Part shown: one piece after another, positions 35,414-48,369 of the stretch | Layout of the letters: the number at the start of each line of letters is the position of its first letter | Position numbering within the stretch: position 1 is the first letter of the stretch | Source of the DNA: Drosophila pseudoobscura | Taxonomy: Eukaryota > Arthropoda > Insecta > Diptera > Drosophilidae | Length of the DNA: 64,000 nt | NCBI RefSeq assembly: GCF_009870125.1 | Contig: NC_046681.1 | Span: 21,403,001-21,467,000, forward strand | Direction: 5' to 3' | The notes under the pieces: model-generated | What the model was told of the DNA's origin: nothing | The model's database searches: none | Seen by the model: only the letters and a program-made list of their open reading frames with translations | Translations under genes and position numbers: made by a program

Positions 35414-38400
35414 CTAGAAACGTGGCTTGAATGTGGCCGGATACTGATTGAAACGTGGACGCAGTGCAGCATTCGACTTTTCAAACTTTTCCCCCGAATT
35501 GCCCAAAATTACGCCATCGGCCAGCTTGCCAGTAACGTCTTTGGCATTCGAACGATCTGCAGTGGAGGCCTCGGCCACGTCGATGATGCGCGGATTCTTG
35601 CGGTATCGATACCACCAGTACTCAAAGACGAGTGTGATGCAGGCCATTCCAATACCCACAAAGATGACAATGAACACACCGCCTATATTTTGTATGGAGA
35701 TACCATCTGACTGATCCTCTGGCTTGTCGCACTTAGCCTGCGCCTCGTCATTCTTCCACCACTTTTCCTTGAGTTTCTCCAGTTGTCGTTTGTTGAGCAG
35801 CGTTAGAATGCTTTAAGAAAATCGTATCAGTCGGACAAATGCATTCTCTTATGTGTACTACGCATTAACTCACGCATTATTGAATTGATCCTTCAGATGG
35901 GAGCCTTGCTGCACGGCTATGGCATAGGGCTTTCGGGAGAACTCCTCGCCCACCACCTGAAGATCGCAGTTGGTCAACTGCAGGTACCGTATATCGGTGG
36001 CGTCTCCCAGAAAAGCAAATCCCGTGGCCGCGGTTGAGTTTCGGACCCGCGCCACAGCCTCGTCGAGTGTAGCCGGTAGTGCTGCCTCCTGCATGGCCTG
36101 CCACATCTTGGTGTACTTGTCGCTGACCGGGTAATCCCACACGGCCAGCTTAGATCGCTCTAGCGGAGTCAATGAATCGTTTAGTGATAGATCCTTCCAG
36201 ATCTCATAAAACATCTGCTCAATGTTGGCCATACGCTCGAAGTACGTCATGGCCGAGGAGCCATTGAGCGGGGCATATAGTATCTTGTATTGCTTGGCCA
36301 GATCATCCAGGCTTTCGACGGGCGTGTCCAAACGGGAGACAGTCAGAAAGGCAGCCAAGTTGGCCGTGTACGAAGCAATTATGATAAAACTGGGGGGATT
36401 GGTGAAATATGATTAAATGATAGGGATGAGAGGGCAGACGAAACGCACCCAAAAAGCCACCAAGTGGCAGCCACAAGACGTCCGGACAGATTCTTGGGAG
36501 CCTCCCCACCGCCCTGGGGGGTCAGCGAGGTCATGCAGAACCAGAGGCACTCCTTCAGATTGAATTCGCGCTTCTCTTCATCATCCTTGTACTTCTCCCG
36601 GTTGTTCTGGTAGCTATAAGGACTCCACCGGTCAAAGACCCACATGAGAAAGCTGGTGAAGAAGTAGGCTGCCAGGATGCACAGCCACACGTTCGTCTCC
36701 AGCACGGTGAGGAACTTGAACAGCGAACTGGGGGAGCTGGGACGCTGCATCATGATGGTGATGCCCACCAGATCGTAGTAGGGCACCGTAAAGTCAATGA
36801 CTATCTCTCGTTCGGCCATCACCGACATGCTGCCCAGGCCGATGTCCGCCTGCTTATCGATCAGCTTCTTGACGATACCATTCCACTCGCCCTTCTCATC
36901 CATGTTACCGAATTTTCCGTCCTCTACCTCCTGGATGGTGTAGTCAAAGTGTACAATTGCGGCGATCTCGTTGATCAGATCGATGCAGTAGCCCTTGTAG
37001 CCCTTCGGAGCGGTCTCGTCGCGCATGATGAAGGGTGGTTGCTGAGGAACGAAATAACAGAAAATATATAGCAGGTATACCTCTGAATAGCAGGGTAGCA
37101 GGCAGTATTGCACCTACCACAACAGTGTATATACGATAGACCGTATCCGCTGTCAGATTCTTCATCTGCTCCTCATCCTTGACGGTGAGGGGGGTGTCCA
37201 GGCCAGCTGTCCACGTGCCAATCGATTTGCTGTTCACTGAACTGCCGCCACGAATTTGGAGCACATTTATATCCATTTCGAACTTCATATAGCTGAAGCC
37301 ATTGAACGGTTGCTTCGGTTGCGTGACCAGCTCGAAAGTGCCATACGACGTGGGTTCGCTTATCTACGGACGGGATGTGTTTTTTGTAATCAACCATAAT
37401 TGCCAGCTTACCACCTAAACACAGCAGACAGACACCCACCTTGGTGAAGTATTCCCGGAGATCGAGGTTCCGCTGGGGTGTGTTGCCGCCTTGGAAGTCG
37501 TCACAGTTCAGATACTCCATATCCTTGGGCCAGGCACCCGATTGAAGCATTTCTCTGAGGAAAAAGAATAATAATCATACTCATCAGGTATTCGCGAATG
37601 GGATTTATCTACTAATCTATCTAAAAAGGTGTTTCTTATACAGTTGCATATATAAATACTAATACTGTTATAGGAAATTAAGTAAAGTTCAATGGAAATT
37701 ATTATCGCTCCATCACATAAATTGTTTGTTCCTCATATAGTGGCCTGGATGTATCTCATTTGGGTCCTACAGAATTGAGCTAGCTCCCTTAGCTCTCTCT
37801 ACCCATAATTGAAAATAGTTAAAGTGCTGATAGCGTTTCGGCCACTTACTTGATGGTTAGGAAGCTGCGCAGAGCCAAATCAAAGTAGAATGCCGAGGCC
37901 AGTTGGGGCTCCTCGTTCAGGTTGTAGGTGGTGCGCAGGAGGCCCAGGCGATCCCGGAATTGCGTATATGCCATGGGCTTGAGAAACATGATTGTGGCAT
38001 TGTCGCGCTGACTGCTAACTTCACCCTCGTTTTGGGTGATGGCGTGCCAGGCGAAATTTCGCTCAAAGTAGGCGGGCTTCACGGACTCGAGTACCATGCG
38101 TATGGACTGAAGGTTGCCCAGAATGAAGAAGTTGTTGATGTCCAGATTGCGCAGCTTCTCGATCTGCTCCTCGCGCTCCCGCTTGCCCTCCATGGCAATG
38201 GCTGTGATCACATGACGTGTCTGAATGTTCTGCAGGAGGGACTTATACTTGTGGTCCATCACAAAGGTTTCGTCATATAGGATGGCCGCTGGGGGCAAGA
38301 TACAGATACTGATACATTCAGGGGTTAATTCTGCAAGGAGTGGCATACCATTGGTGATGTTGAGACGCCGCACAATGCTCCGGATGACCTCGGGTATAAT

Positions 38401-39217
38401 GTCGCCCGGGGGCATCACCTGTAGCAGATACTTTTGCTTGCTTTCATCCAGATCCCGCCACTGCCGTAGATCCCCCTCCTGACCGTACGAGGCACTGATG
38501 GTGGGCAGACCCAAGGCCTGGGTGAAACTCTTCACCGTCTCCGAGGCCACGCCCGACTTGGTAGTGTCCAGGATCAGATGCGGCATCATTTTCTTCTCAA
38601 TACTATCGGCATACTTGTTGCAAACTTTAAAGTGAAATAATGACCGAAAGATGATCATGAATGATTCGGAGATAATTTCTCCTCACATTTCACTCACTTG
38701 CTTCCAGCAGCACCTTGGCATCCGTTTTATTGGCCTCGATCGATTCAATTTGCACGGACAAGCCATAGCGGATGTTTTTCTTCAAATACGTAAGCACCAC
38801 ATCCACTGCCTTGGACGCCGGCTCGTTGTCCACCTCATTGATGAAGACTATCACCCCAATATTGGATTGGATTGGAAGAGTTGGGTAGTGTAGTGTGGCA
38901 TGAAAGAGGACAAAAACATTACGTGGCTTAGAAACGGTTTACTTGCCCCCGTTCTCGCGCTTAATATATACTTTTATGGGAGTATAATTAGATCGCAAAA
39001 GGAAATAAATTCAAGTATTTCACAATTCCCTTATTGTTCATATATACATATATTTTCTATATCCTATATGTTAATTTATAAATCGATGGCTTTACCACTT
39101 ACAAACATTAATATTTTGAGTCGTCTGGGCCAATGTTTCCCGATTCCAACCGCTTAGTAGGGTCAACAATACGAGAAGCCATAAATATTTGAAAGACTTT
39201 AAGCAAACATCCAACAT
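35414..39217 (-). CDS. GluRIIC: Ionotropic glutamate receptor subunit IIC (neuromuscular junction)
   Basis: Nine exons: 39217-39103, 38847-38698, 38624-38349, 38288-37850, 37554-37440, 37363-37118, 37041-36449, 36389-35874 and 35810-35414. All are in phase, giving about 948 aa, the normal size. The order is a signal peptide (LWLLVLLTLLSG), the amino-terminal domain, ligand-binding half S1 (ending near FTVPYYDLVGITIM), M1, the pore loop with SLTPQGGGEAPKNLSGR, M3 with SYTANLAAFLTV (about 651-662), S2, M4 (VFIVIFVGIGMACITLVF) and a short cytoplasmic tail. It forms glutamate-gated cation channels in muscle with the IIA or IIB subunit plus IID and IIE. The exon 2 acceptor (GATAG) has a weak pyrimidine tract but is the only one that keeps phase. 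Poly(A) signal at 35310-35315. Confidence 0.92.
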
Positions 39218-40599
39218 GGTATCGGCACATAGGGGGGACGCGGGCCGAGATCTCAGCAATCAGCAATAGACCGTACGCCACGAAGAACAAATTTCCACTG
39301 AGTCGGAATATCCTGTCGGAAAGGATACCATACCAGAACCACAACCACAACCAATGCCACTGACAATTTCACTTTCAACGAGGACAATGTGTGGACATGT
39401 GTGTAACCTTGGTGATAATCAATTTACTGGATAATAACCCCAACCCCCAACCCTATACGACCCGACCACCCAAACCAACCTTCCCACACACATTCTGGGA
39501 CTAGAACACTGTTCGTGCCTGAACTCAAGCGATAATTAGGCGGGTATTGGTGTTTTGAGGAGACGAACTGGCATGTTAGAGTTATTATGAGGTATTGAAT
39601 AGCTTGTTATATTGTCACATAAACATGAAATGATTATTGGGCAATTTTCCCGACAAAAGTAATTGGAATTAAATTTGGAATCTTTATTATTATTTATATA
39701 GAGACTAAAGGAGAAAGGAAGTATCTAGCTTTTCCCATATCACACACTTCTCTCTCTTTCGCCCTCTTCCCTCTTCTCGTTCGATCCGCCAAGGGACTTG
39801 ACGCCACTATACGAGTAAGAGAGCGAGCAGGGGGTCAGTCACGAGAAATTGTTATATATTCTCTGAAAACTAGGCGACTCGTCTCTTGACGCTGATCAGG
39901 AATATATAAACTTTATGGTAACGGAAACGCTTTCTTTAGGAATTAGATTAGATTAGACGATTCGATTATCTTTGAGTGTAAATAACCATTTAACTGTATC
40001 CTGAATATTGAGTGCTTTCAATTATAAATTTATCAATTTCCCAGTACCTAATTAGACCTGACTCATTCTAAGTATTTATCAAGTATAACCAAACCAAGAT
40101 AACGTCCTGCCCTGCACTCTCCACACTGAAAAATTAAACACAGAAACGCCGCAATTGACGAAAGTACAAAATGTTTTTGTTTTTATTTTTGATACATAAT
40201 TACATATTAACGAAAGTAATTTGTAATTGTAGAGGGCACCCTACAAGAAATAATGAAAGCGAAAACGCGACCTAAAAATAAAACTCTTAAGAATTATGCA
40301 GCAGTTGGAGCGAAACGCATATAGAAGATATATGTAGCTGCTGTATAGTGATGTCCGTTGTCCAGTGCCTGAGTCGAGGGTTGGGACGCGGCGTCGACTA
40401 GCGAACATTGTCATTATTCGTAGACATACATAGTTTTAGTTCCGCTTATTATTATTATTAGTTATTACACTTATTACACGAAAGTTCACAATGGGTAGAT
40501 ACAAAGACAACGCGTACGCACATCGATACAATTAATAATATATCTAATATTTGTATGTGTATAGAGCCTATAAGCCTAGAGAGTGTATATGCATAAATC
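39218..40599. other. Region between the GluRIIC start and the tank stop
   Basis: No supported gene. It contains the GluRIIC upstream region and the tank 3' untranslated part, with a minus-strand AATAAA at 40182-40187. An ATT run lies at about 40447-40459. No transposon is recognised. Confidence 0.6.
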
Positions 40600-42321
40600 T
40601 CACAAGTTCCAGTCATCTGGTCCCGACTCCTGTCGTATGACGGGCGGGGTAAGCGGTGCTTGGGGTGCACCAGGCACGGGTGTGGGCACCAGTGGTGTGG
40701 CGCCGCGCAGCGAACTGCCATAGTACGGCGGCGGCCGGTAGCTGCTGATGCTCGGCGATGTGGAGCTGTGCGTGGACGATGCGGAAGAGTCCCGTACTCG
40801 GGCGGCATCAAACACTGGCGCCTGGGCGTATCTATATGGTGGCCCAGTGCCCGGGGCCGATTGCGGTGTCTGCGATCGCGAGTGGGAACGTTCGCGACGC
40901 ATTTGCATGCGCTGCTGTTCCATGTACTGCTGCTTCCGCTGCTTGAGAAGCTGCTCTTCCCGCTGAAGCAGGCGCTGACGCTGTTGCAGCTCGTACTGCT
41001 GACGCTGCATGGCACTGAGCCGGTTGGCCTTGCTCCACGGATTGCCGCCGAAGCAGAGGTTTGATATGAAAACGACCGGCGAGAAGAGACGCAGCGAGAT
41101 CTCACTAGAAGAGGGCAGAGTTTATTTTTAGACAAAATCTATTACCACACAATCTGTCACACTTACGTGGTGTCGACCATGGGCTGGGCCTCGTTGCCGC
41201 TGAGTATGAACAGTGGGAAAAATATGGAGAAGATGCAGCTGCTCACAATCACCGAACTGGACAGATTTGTGAGCACTGTCAGCGGTATGCCGAAGCCGAA
41301 AAAGTAGGGCCAGTTCTTCTCTATGTAGGTGAGACGTCGGTGCAGCTCCCATCCCATGTTGAACCACTTGTACTCGAACGAATACAGCGAGTACAGCAGG
41401 CAGAGGTGCACAAAGCAGAGCGAAGAGCCGACATACTTCACCGGCACCAGATTCACCAGCATACTCTGCACCAGGAATAGCATCTGCACGACCATGCTAA
41501 AGAGGAAATCGGCCACCAGTTTGCTGATGCCTGGTATCAGCTGCCGTCGACCCTTCCTCACCCGATACGCCGCATTAGCAATGTCCGCGAACCACAGCGA
41601 GCTGACGATCTTCGACAGCATAAAGATGGGCAGCACCCACATCATTCCAAAGAGCAGAGAGAGTATCGGATGCAGCCAGGCCCACACTACGGGCAGGGTC
41701 TCCGACTGGGCGCCATAGAAGATGGTCAGGCAGAACTTCAGCGTGGGCAGCAAAGCCGACTCGAAGAGTACGATGCTCATCCAGGTGAAGCCACCGTTGA
41801 GCATGCAGCATTTGAAGAGCTTCTTGGCGATCTTCTTCTCGCTGTTTAGGGTAGGGGGAGGCAACGCAAGTGCGCAATAAATAAATTAGTCATGCTGAGC
41901 ATGCAGCAGCTGTGCTTTCTTTGTGTCACGTACCCCTGAGGCTGTTTTTCCTTCTCGTCGGTGGGTTTCTGGTTAAGAATCTTCTGCAGACTCCGCTCAT
42001 CGGAGTTCTCCTCGGCCCGTTTGGCGTACTCCTCACGAATCATGGCAGCCGCAGAGCTGGGCACAGGCGATGGCGATCTTCGCGCCCGCTCGTAGCGATC
42101 TTTATCCGTTCTGCGTAATAGTCGAATGTCCTGCTCAGCATCTTGGCGATTCACCTCGTTGTCGATGTGGAGGACAAGGGTCATGCCACGTATGCTGTCC
42201 CACAGCCCGTACAGTATGCCATATGCGATGTTCTGCAAGTGGTGAAAAACACAACTCATTTAAATCAAATCATGTATTATGAAGGCGGAGAGGCCCCGTC
42301 CCTTACCTTTATCGCAGCCAT
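40600..42321 (-). CDS. tank: EI24 family multi-pass ER membrane protein
   Basis: Exons are 42321-42307, 42232-41934, 41841-41167 and 41104-40600, giving about 497 aa. The first coding exon is only 15 bases (MAAIK), and the phase and the family N-terminus (NIAYGILYGLWDSIRGM) confirm it. The core shows EI24-type hydrophobic segments (ILSLLFGMMWVLPIFMLSKI, LVADFLFSMVVQMLFLVQSM and others) with the charged loop EKKIAKKLFKCC before them. Vertebrate EI24 is an ER protein needed for autophagy and stress responses. The C-terminal 160 residues, Gln/Arg-rich then Pro/Ser-rich, are extra compared with the vertebrate protein. I identify it as tank (CG15626) from memory of that family. Motif 1 at 42710 and repeat copy D lie upstream. 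Confidence 0.85.
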
Positions 42322-42709
42322 CTCACGGGCGTCGTGTGTCTGTGGATCGGTCTACAAATCACTAGTTCCTTTTGTACACATTACGAAATATACATGCAAG
42401 CATATGAAATGTTAGGCTACTCTAGTTGTGTCGAAATGCTGGGAATAAAATATGTTTGTGTTGTGCGAAGACGACGACATAATTTCCTAAGAACTGAATT
42501 TTTTCGTTTACACCGCGCCAGATGCCACTCGATTTCCAGGCAAACTGAGAGCGTGAGCGATTTACATGTGAAGTAGCATCGCTTACATACTTATCGCTGT
42601 CTTTGCGGGTGATCAAATTTTTCGCGTAGATTTTACATATATTGAACTTTGTGCTGAATTTAATATTAACTGTATTTGTTGTTTTGCATGGTGTAAACAG
42701 GCTGATAAG

Positions 42710-42720
42710 CAGTGTGACCG
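42710..42720 (-). promoter_or_regulatory. Ohler motif 1 (M1BP site) at the tank promoter
   Basis: On the minus strand it reads CGGTCACACTG, a perfect match to the housekeeping core-promoter motif YGGTCACACTR, about 390 bases upstream of the tank ATG. Repeat copy D begins only three bases further out. Confidence 0.65.
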
Positions 42721-42722
42721 CG

Positions 42723-43000
42723 GACTTATTGATAAAATATACGTCACAAATTTCAAAATATACCGCAAATATACTGTCGAATTATTTGTATTCAAGTTGC
42801 ATCACATTACTCGTTTTGGATATTCCGTGGAATATAACTAGCTACCTAAAACCTGAGGATCTAAACTGATAATTTTATCCGATTATAATATCAATTTCCT
42901 ACAAGACTGGTTATCTTTAAGTTCTCATCTTTATTGGTTTGTTTATGAAATAAGGTTTAAGCAAAACCGGTCAACAAAAATGTCCACTAAATTAATTTCC
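42723..43000 (+). repeat. Dispersed promoter-proximal repeat, copy D (short)
   Basis: Opens with ACTTATTGATAAAATATAC, matching the start of copy A, then AAAATATACCGCAAATATACTG, then one sub-unit (GATATTCCGTGGAATATAACT). It ends around the GGTTTAAGCAAAACCGGTCAAC segment shared with copies A and C. The motif end faces tank. Confidence 0.6.
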
Positions 43001-44806
43001 TTACATGGTAACTACGCGCTAACTACACAGTTGCTACATATTATCTACATATTTATGTAATTTTCAATAGATGGCATCTATTAGATGCCCATCAACTGAT
43101 TGATTCCATTGATTCCAAATTTCTTTTTATCGAGCATTTGAATTTGCCAAAAGCTGACTTCGTGTTCGACTTTGTTAGCGCAGTTCATCAAAATTGAGGG
43201 ACCCACATACGAGGCTAACTTATTACTTATTACTTAACTTATTCCTTGTTCGCTCGCACGTTTGTTGTTCAAATTGTACGTATCGTGAAACTGCAAAGGA
43301 AGTTTCTGAAGTTAGCACTCCTTTGTTGTATAATGAGTGCAGATGTCGCTTCGGGATTGTCAGCGGAAGCGCCGGCGGCGTTTGGATCCCGAGTACTAGC
43401 ACTAAGGGCGGTACAACCGTCTGTGCTTGTGTTCCATCCAGAGGTGGAGCTACCGCCAACCTCCCAAGGCCAGCCACAAAAACAGCATCAGCGCGACCAG
43501 CTCAGCGCCGCCTTTAGCCGTTTTTTGGGGAATTCTGGTTGGGCTGCCTCGCTACAAGTACAATCCAGCACCATCACATCGTGATCATGTGCGAGAAGCT
43601 GCAGTTCGCCTTCGAGATGCACTACGTAAAAGCACCCGACGAAATACTCAGTGATGATAGGGAGGTTGCACCCATTTCTTTCATTGTTGCGTTGCATTGG
43701 TATTGGTCAACGTGCCATCCCCTTCTTTCGATACATACACTATTCGTACACACACATTCGTACACTAAAATATGCTCATTTTCACAAATGGCGGCGCTGC
43801 CGCTGCTTATTTGCATATGTATACATTTGTATATGTATATATACACGAACAGTGCGGCAGAGAAGTCAGTAGTGATTTTTTCTGCGAAAATAAAATTTTA
43901 CACTAAAAAAAAGGTTCAACATATGTGGGATGATCGTTTTTCCTTTTTTGAAAAAATGGATGGCGGTGCGCAATGCTTGATTAGCCAACACATTTCAACT
44001 TGAATTTAACGCTAAATTTCTTCTTATATATGGGAGAGAAATAATATTCTAATGTTTCCTAAGAATATTTTGTTTTTTATTTTGTTTGGCGCAAAGCATC
44101 TTCCTTTATATGAAATAAATTTTTTCAGTGTACCGCAAGATACGTTTTGGCTTCGTGTGCCTGCGCACACAAACACACTAAAATATGTGGGTACTGTCCG
44201 CTTTTTATTAAAAAAAAAGTTTCTAGCTTGAAACAATCGAAAAAAAAGGGCTGAAAATGTTCAATCAAAACAAAAAAAAAAGCTTAAATAATGGCGTTAA
44301 CCATTTTCTGATAAAGTGATAATTATTATGTATTTTATAGAATTTTCATTAACTCATCCAGCTCTGAAGGGCTAGCTTCTGATTCGCATTCCTACGATAT
44401 TTATAGAAATTTCCCCCGCTTGGTCATCAAAAAAAGCCACATCTGTGAGAAAAGAGCGTAATCGGCAGCACTGGTGCGGTCTCTATTATGTAAACTGAGA
44501 GCAGCGCTGTCGACAGAGGCAGAACGCCGTCGCCTATAAATATGGGGCTGCCACGCCGGCGCCGTCGTAGTTTTTCACAACCGCCACGCTTTAAACATTA
44601 ATACCATGCATAGCAGCCATACTCGCACTAACAAATTTGTATACATCATACTTCTGTCTACCACACCGCTCCTCGGGGTTGCGGAGGTTTGCGGCCTCAG
44701 CGCCGCAATATGCTCCGCCGGCCTATCTTTAAAATAAATTCGTTCTTAAAAAATGAATGTCTAATATCTATAGTGTATATCCTTAATTTTCCAACTATTG
44801 TATATA
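43001..44806. other. Repeat-rich spacer with unassigned open frames
   Basis: 43334-43670 is GC-richer and coding-like: one frame starts at an ATG at 43334 (SADVASGLSAEAPAAFG and onwards), and the two other frames are also open for 40-75 codons near its end. No homologue is recognised, and no splice model joins them. The remainder is AT-rich with tracts of A and T. Confidence 0.3.
44443..44750 (+). mobile_element. Possible solo LTR fossil
   Basis: A GC-richer segment opening with TGTGAG contains a TATAAAT at 44535 and an AATAAA at 44733, spaced as promoter and poly(A) signal are in an LTR. No internal retroelement region adjoins it, and I cannot fix the right end or the family (BEL/Pao-like is a guess). 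The age is unknown. A host promoter followed by a poly(A) signal is the alternative. Confidence 0.22.
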
Positions 44807-45600
44807 TTTTTTTTTTTTTTTCCTTTAAATTATCTCAAGGATGATCGGAATTTTTATCGTAGCACTGTAGCCACATTGATCAGATACTGGTGATGTAGTT
44901 TGGCGAGTTTGACAGCTCGGTAAATAAAACAAAAAAGTTAATTAACTGTTTTAGAATATAAACTGAATTTACTTTATAACATGATGAAGAAAAAAAGGGG
45001 TGAAAAGTTTAAGTCAGCAGTTTTGATGAAGATTGCCAGCTCTCTTAGATGTAGCGACTCTTTTTTGATTAATAATTGATGTAAATTGTTATAATATTTA
45101 AAGATGTTGCATTTCCTTCTGAGCCCATATCTTTGGCAATCGAAGATCAGGTGTTCGGCGTATTCAGTTACATTGCACGTTTCGCAGATATTTGAGTCAT
45201 TTGCTTTGATTCTGTGTGGGAAGACTTTGTCGTATGTGTGTCCTGTCATAAGTCTGTTAATGGTCTTGATGCTTTTAGCATTCCATTTGAGAGAATAATG
45301 CCAGCGTTTACTGGGTATGTCTGGAAATATGTCTATGAGGCATACACTTCATCCTGTAGTCCTCATTCCATTTGTATACTAAAAAGTTCCTAATTTCTCT
45401 TTGAGCCTCCTTGTAGCTGTATTTTATATTTATTGTATTGAGCTCCTGGCCATTGCCGGAGTTCGACTTGCGGCTGACGAGAACTATAGAGCTGGAAGCC
45501 TCCCTGGCGTTGTTGATTGCCGCCCTGTCCTCGCTGTTGTCCTGCGTCCTGTTGTATGTTCTGTTTTTTCCTAGCATCGCTGTGTGGCTGTAAAAATTCC
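44807..45600 (-). mobile_element. 5'-truncated LINE (non-LTR retrotransposon) 3' end
   Basis: Minus-strand reading gives the end of a LINE ORF2. An RNase H-like tail is followed by the conserved post-RNase H segment RLMTGHTYDKVFPHRIKAND and a zinc-knuckle pattern C-x2-C-x7-EH-x4-C (ICETCN to HLIFDC). A short 3' untranslated part and an A15 tail (T run at 44807-44821 on the plus strand) follow. The frame breaks once at about 45308 and is otherwise open to the stop at 44974, so the copy is dead but not very old. The clade (LOA, R1 or I-like) is uncertain. Confidence 0.75.
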
Positions 45601-47439
45601 AACCGATCCGCTAAAATTAACTCCCAACTGCATCATCGAGCCTCCCCAGTTAATCAGCGAAACAGCTCCTGCGCCTATGCACTGCGCCTACCATCATTGT
45701 AGAAATCCACACTAGTCGTAGTTTACGGTTTAAGCGAATTTTTTTCAAAGTTTGTAAGTGGATTGGATAATATACTAAGTATATCTCTGAGGAATTTTTT
45801 TGCATTTAACAAAACGGAATGAAAGAATTGTTTATATCGGACTATCTGCTAATGTTTATAAATAATATCTACTCGTACTCGTATTCAAAATTCTCGTACA
45901 TGGGACTTCCTTTCTGATGACCTGTGGGGAAATCTCCTGCGCCTGTGCCTGCGACTAGTCCAGGGGATCTCCGAAACCCTTACAGAAGAGGCTAAAGGAG
46001 GAGGGAGAGACCACACGCACACAAATGTTAGTCAGCCAAATCGAATCGAATCGGATCGTGGACAGCTTATAGTTACCTATTTCTTCGGTGGATTGCAGCT
46101 CCAGGCCAAGCAATACAACCTCATTGGTCTCTGTACAAATTGCGACTTGTGGTATTGTATTGCTGGTCCCATTTTTCCTCCCAGCATGAAAATGAATGTT
46201 CTTTTAAATACCTCATAATTTCTTGCTCCATGATCTTCCTTTTTTGTTGTATACTCGCTCTGTCCTTATTCCCTGGCGTTTGTATTGTTCAGATGGCTCC
46301 TTTTAATTGAACCTTTTTTTTTACCAATGAAGTGGAGTTAGTCTTGGTTAATCGCTACTGCCGGTACTCGAGATCCGAGCGCCACATGCGCTTCCGCTGA
46401 CAATCCCTTCTCTATCCACACAAAAGAATTTCTTCATGACATTATTCCCATGCCACACTTGGGTGCAATTTTCAGATTAACTCCCGACAAGAGCATCCTT
46501 CACTTGCAAGTCTATCACAAGTTTTGGCAAGATTTTTCACACTTCATAGCAACCTTCAATCCATCCTCGGGTCTTTCCTAATTTCTTGTTTTCTTCCTCT
46601 GATTTTTTGTGATTTGCCCGCCGGATCCGTTGCTGTCTTTTTTTTTAAACGCCATTCATCGACAAGAGCTTGCGGTTTTTTGGAAGGAATTTGCAGTTTG
46701 GCCTATGTTTCTGTTCTTTAACTTACCTTTAAAAATAAATTATTGAAGAATAATTAACGCAAATATATAAATAAAATGGAAACGCTGTCTTTTTGAATTT
46801 GAACTTCACTTTTTCACTTTTATTAAATTCCGAATTTTTTATTCAATTTTAATTTTTTCGAGCTCCGAATATATGTTGTCTCCACAAATTCAAACTAACT
46901 CAATATTTTGCCCAATTCAGTCCTAAGGTGAACTCGTATGTGGCTCTTTGGCTATATTCGTAAAAATTTGTTAAGCGGTAAAAGTATATACATATCTTTA
47001 TAAAGTGGCTTTTTTATAATTTTGAAAGCATATGTACGTGTGTTTTAATATATAATATCGGTTTCGAATTGTAAAAGGCTGTACAATTGTCCATGATAAA
47101 TAAATCTTACTCCAAATAATAGAAGAACAATTTAAATTTGAAATTGAGACAAAAATGGAAAGAATTACAAGACATAGGACACATAGGGTCATGACTGGCA
47201 GCAGATTCTGGCTCTGTCTGGGCCTTGCCTCCTAGATTTTAGCAAAGTCACGGCTCTCCCCTCTCGACCCCTCTTTGCCGATAGTGCAGACTGAAGAAAT
47301 GGCGGGGGGTTTAGGTCCAAACTGATACAACAACATAACAGCAGCAGCATCCTTAACAGTGCGACTGCTTGGATGCGAATTTATCGCACATGTTTTCTGT
47401 TCGATTGATTGTTAAACCACCGCACCTACGTTGTCTGTT
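45601..47439. other. Spacer with a coding-like patch
   Basis: No supported gene. At about 46072-46180 the minus strand shows a natural-looking peptide frame (IPQVAICTETNEVV, LLGLELQSTEEI) ending at a donor-like GTAACT. A possible following exon at about 45885-46000 has a pyrimidine-rich acceptor. I could not build a start or recognise the protein. The remainder is AT-rich. Confidence 0.3.
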
Positions 47440-48076
47440 GTTGCATGAGGAACAAATTCTTTTTCAATTTTCGTTTGACGCTTCATGGTACGGGCGCGCG
47501 GGGCTATTACTTCAATTCTCTTTTACGCTACCTTCGCCTCCGAAATGCTACTCAGCGTCGAGTCAATACAAAAACAAAATATGAATCGTCTGCTTGCCGA
47601 AACCGTAGGGCAGCGTGGTCGCTGATGTCTTTGGCGCGGCACAGTGGGGCGGAAATAGTAAAAAAAAATTGTATGAGTGCTTTAGATAAATTTAATGTAC
47701 GCATCTAATAGCGAATTTTCCAATCGAATTTTCAAGATAGTTTTAGTTTAGAAGATATAAGCACTCAAAGCTTAACATTTTTTCAGTGTGCAAATATTTA
47801 TTGAACTCATATTCACTAACAAATTTAGCAAGCTGAGATGGCCAAAGGTCCCACTGTGCCGCTCCAAAGACATCGGCGATCCGCGACCACCGCTTCGACG
47901 GTGCTGAGGCTCGGGAGTCCAGAATTGCCGAACAGACGAAACCGATGGGCAGCGGGGTCGCGGTAGAGACAAAGTACAGGCGAAAAGGGAATTGAAACCC
48001 CGCGCGCTCCCTCGTGCCTTTTGGGTTCTAATGTTAGGACCCGCCATAGAACAGCTTTTTGGTCGCTCATGCAACA
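47440..48076. repeat. GC-rich inverted repeat pair
   Basis: Two related segments lie head to head: 47440-47652 on the plus strand and 47846-48076 on the minus strand. Shared words in the same order are TTGCATGAG, GCGCGCGGGG, TCAATTCYCTTTT and ATGTCTTTGG(C/A)GCGGCACAG. The arms are clearly diverged, perhaps 70-75% alike by eye. The spacer is about 190 bases. They may be two copies of one short repeat or the arms of a foldback-type element. Confidence 0.55.
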
Positions 48077-48369
48077 TCTTGGTATTGTATAGTCTTTGCT
48101 TAAGCTCAACTACATGAAATTCCAATTTAAGCAGTACAAGCTTAAGATGCTCGATTATCAGATGGGCCGTGGCTGACTAGAGTTAGGTGGATTGAAGTCT
48201 GGTAGAATAAGAGCTTATCCGCACAAAAGTAGCGGTTCTTTTCAATCTATGCATGAAATAAAAATATTCATCGATATATTTATTTATTATATATTCGTTT
48301 GCAGAGAGACCTTTTACGATATTTTTAATACTTTTCGGTATTTTTGAAGGTCAAAATAGCCGACGGCGT

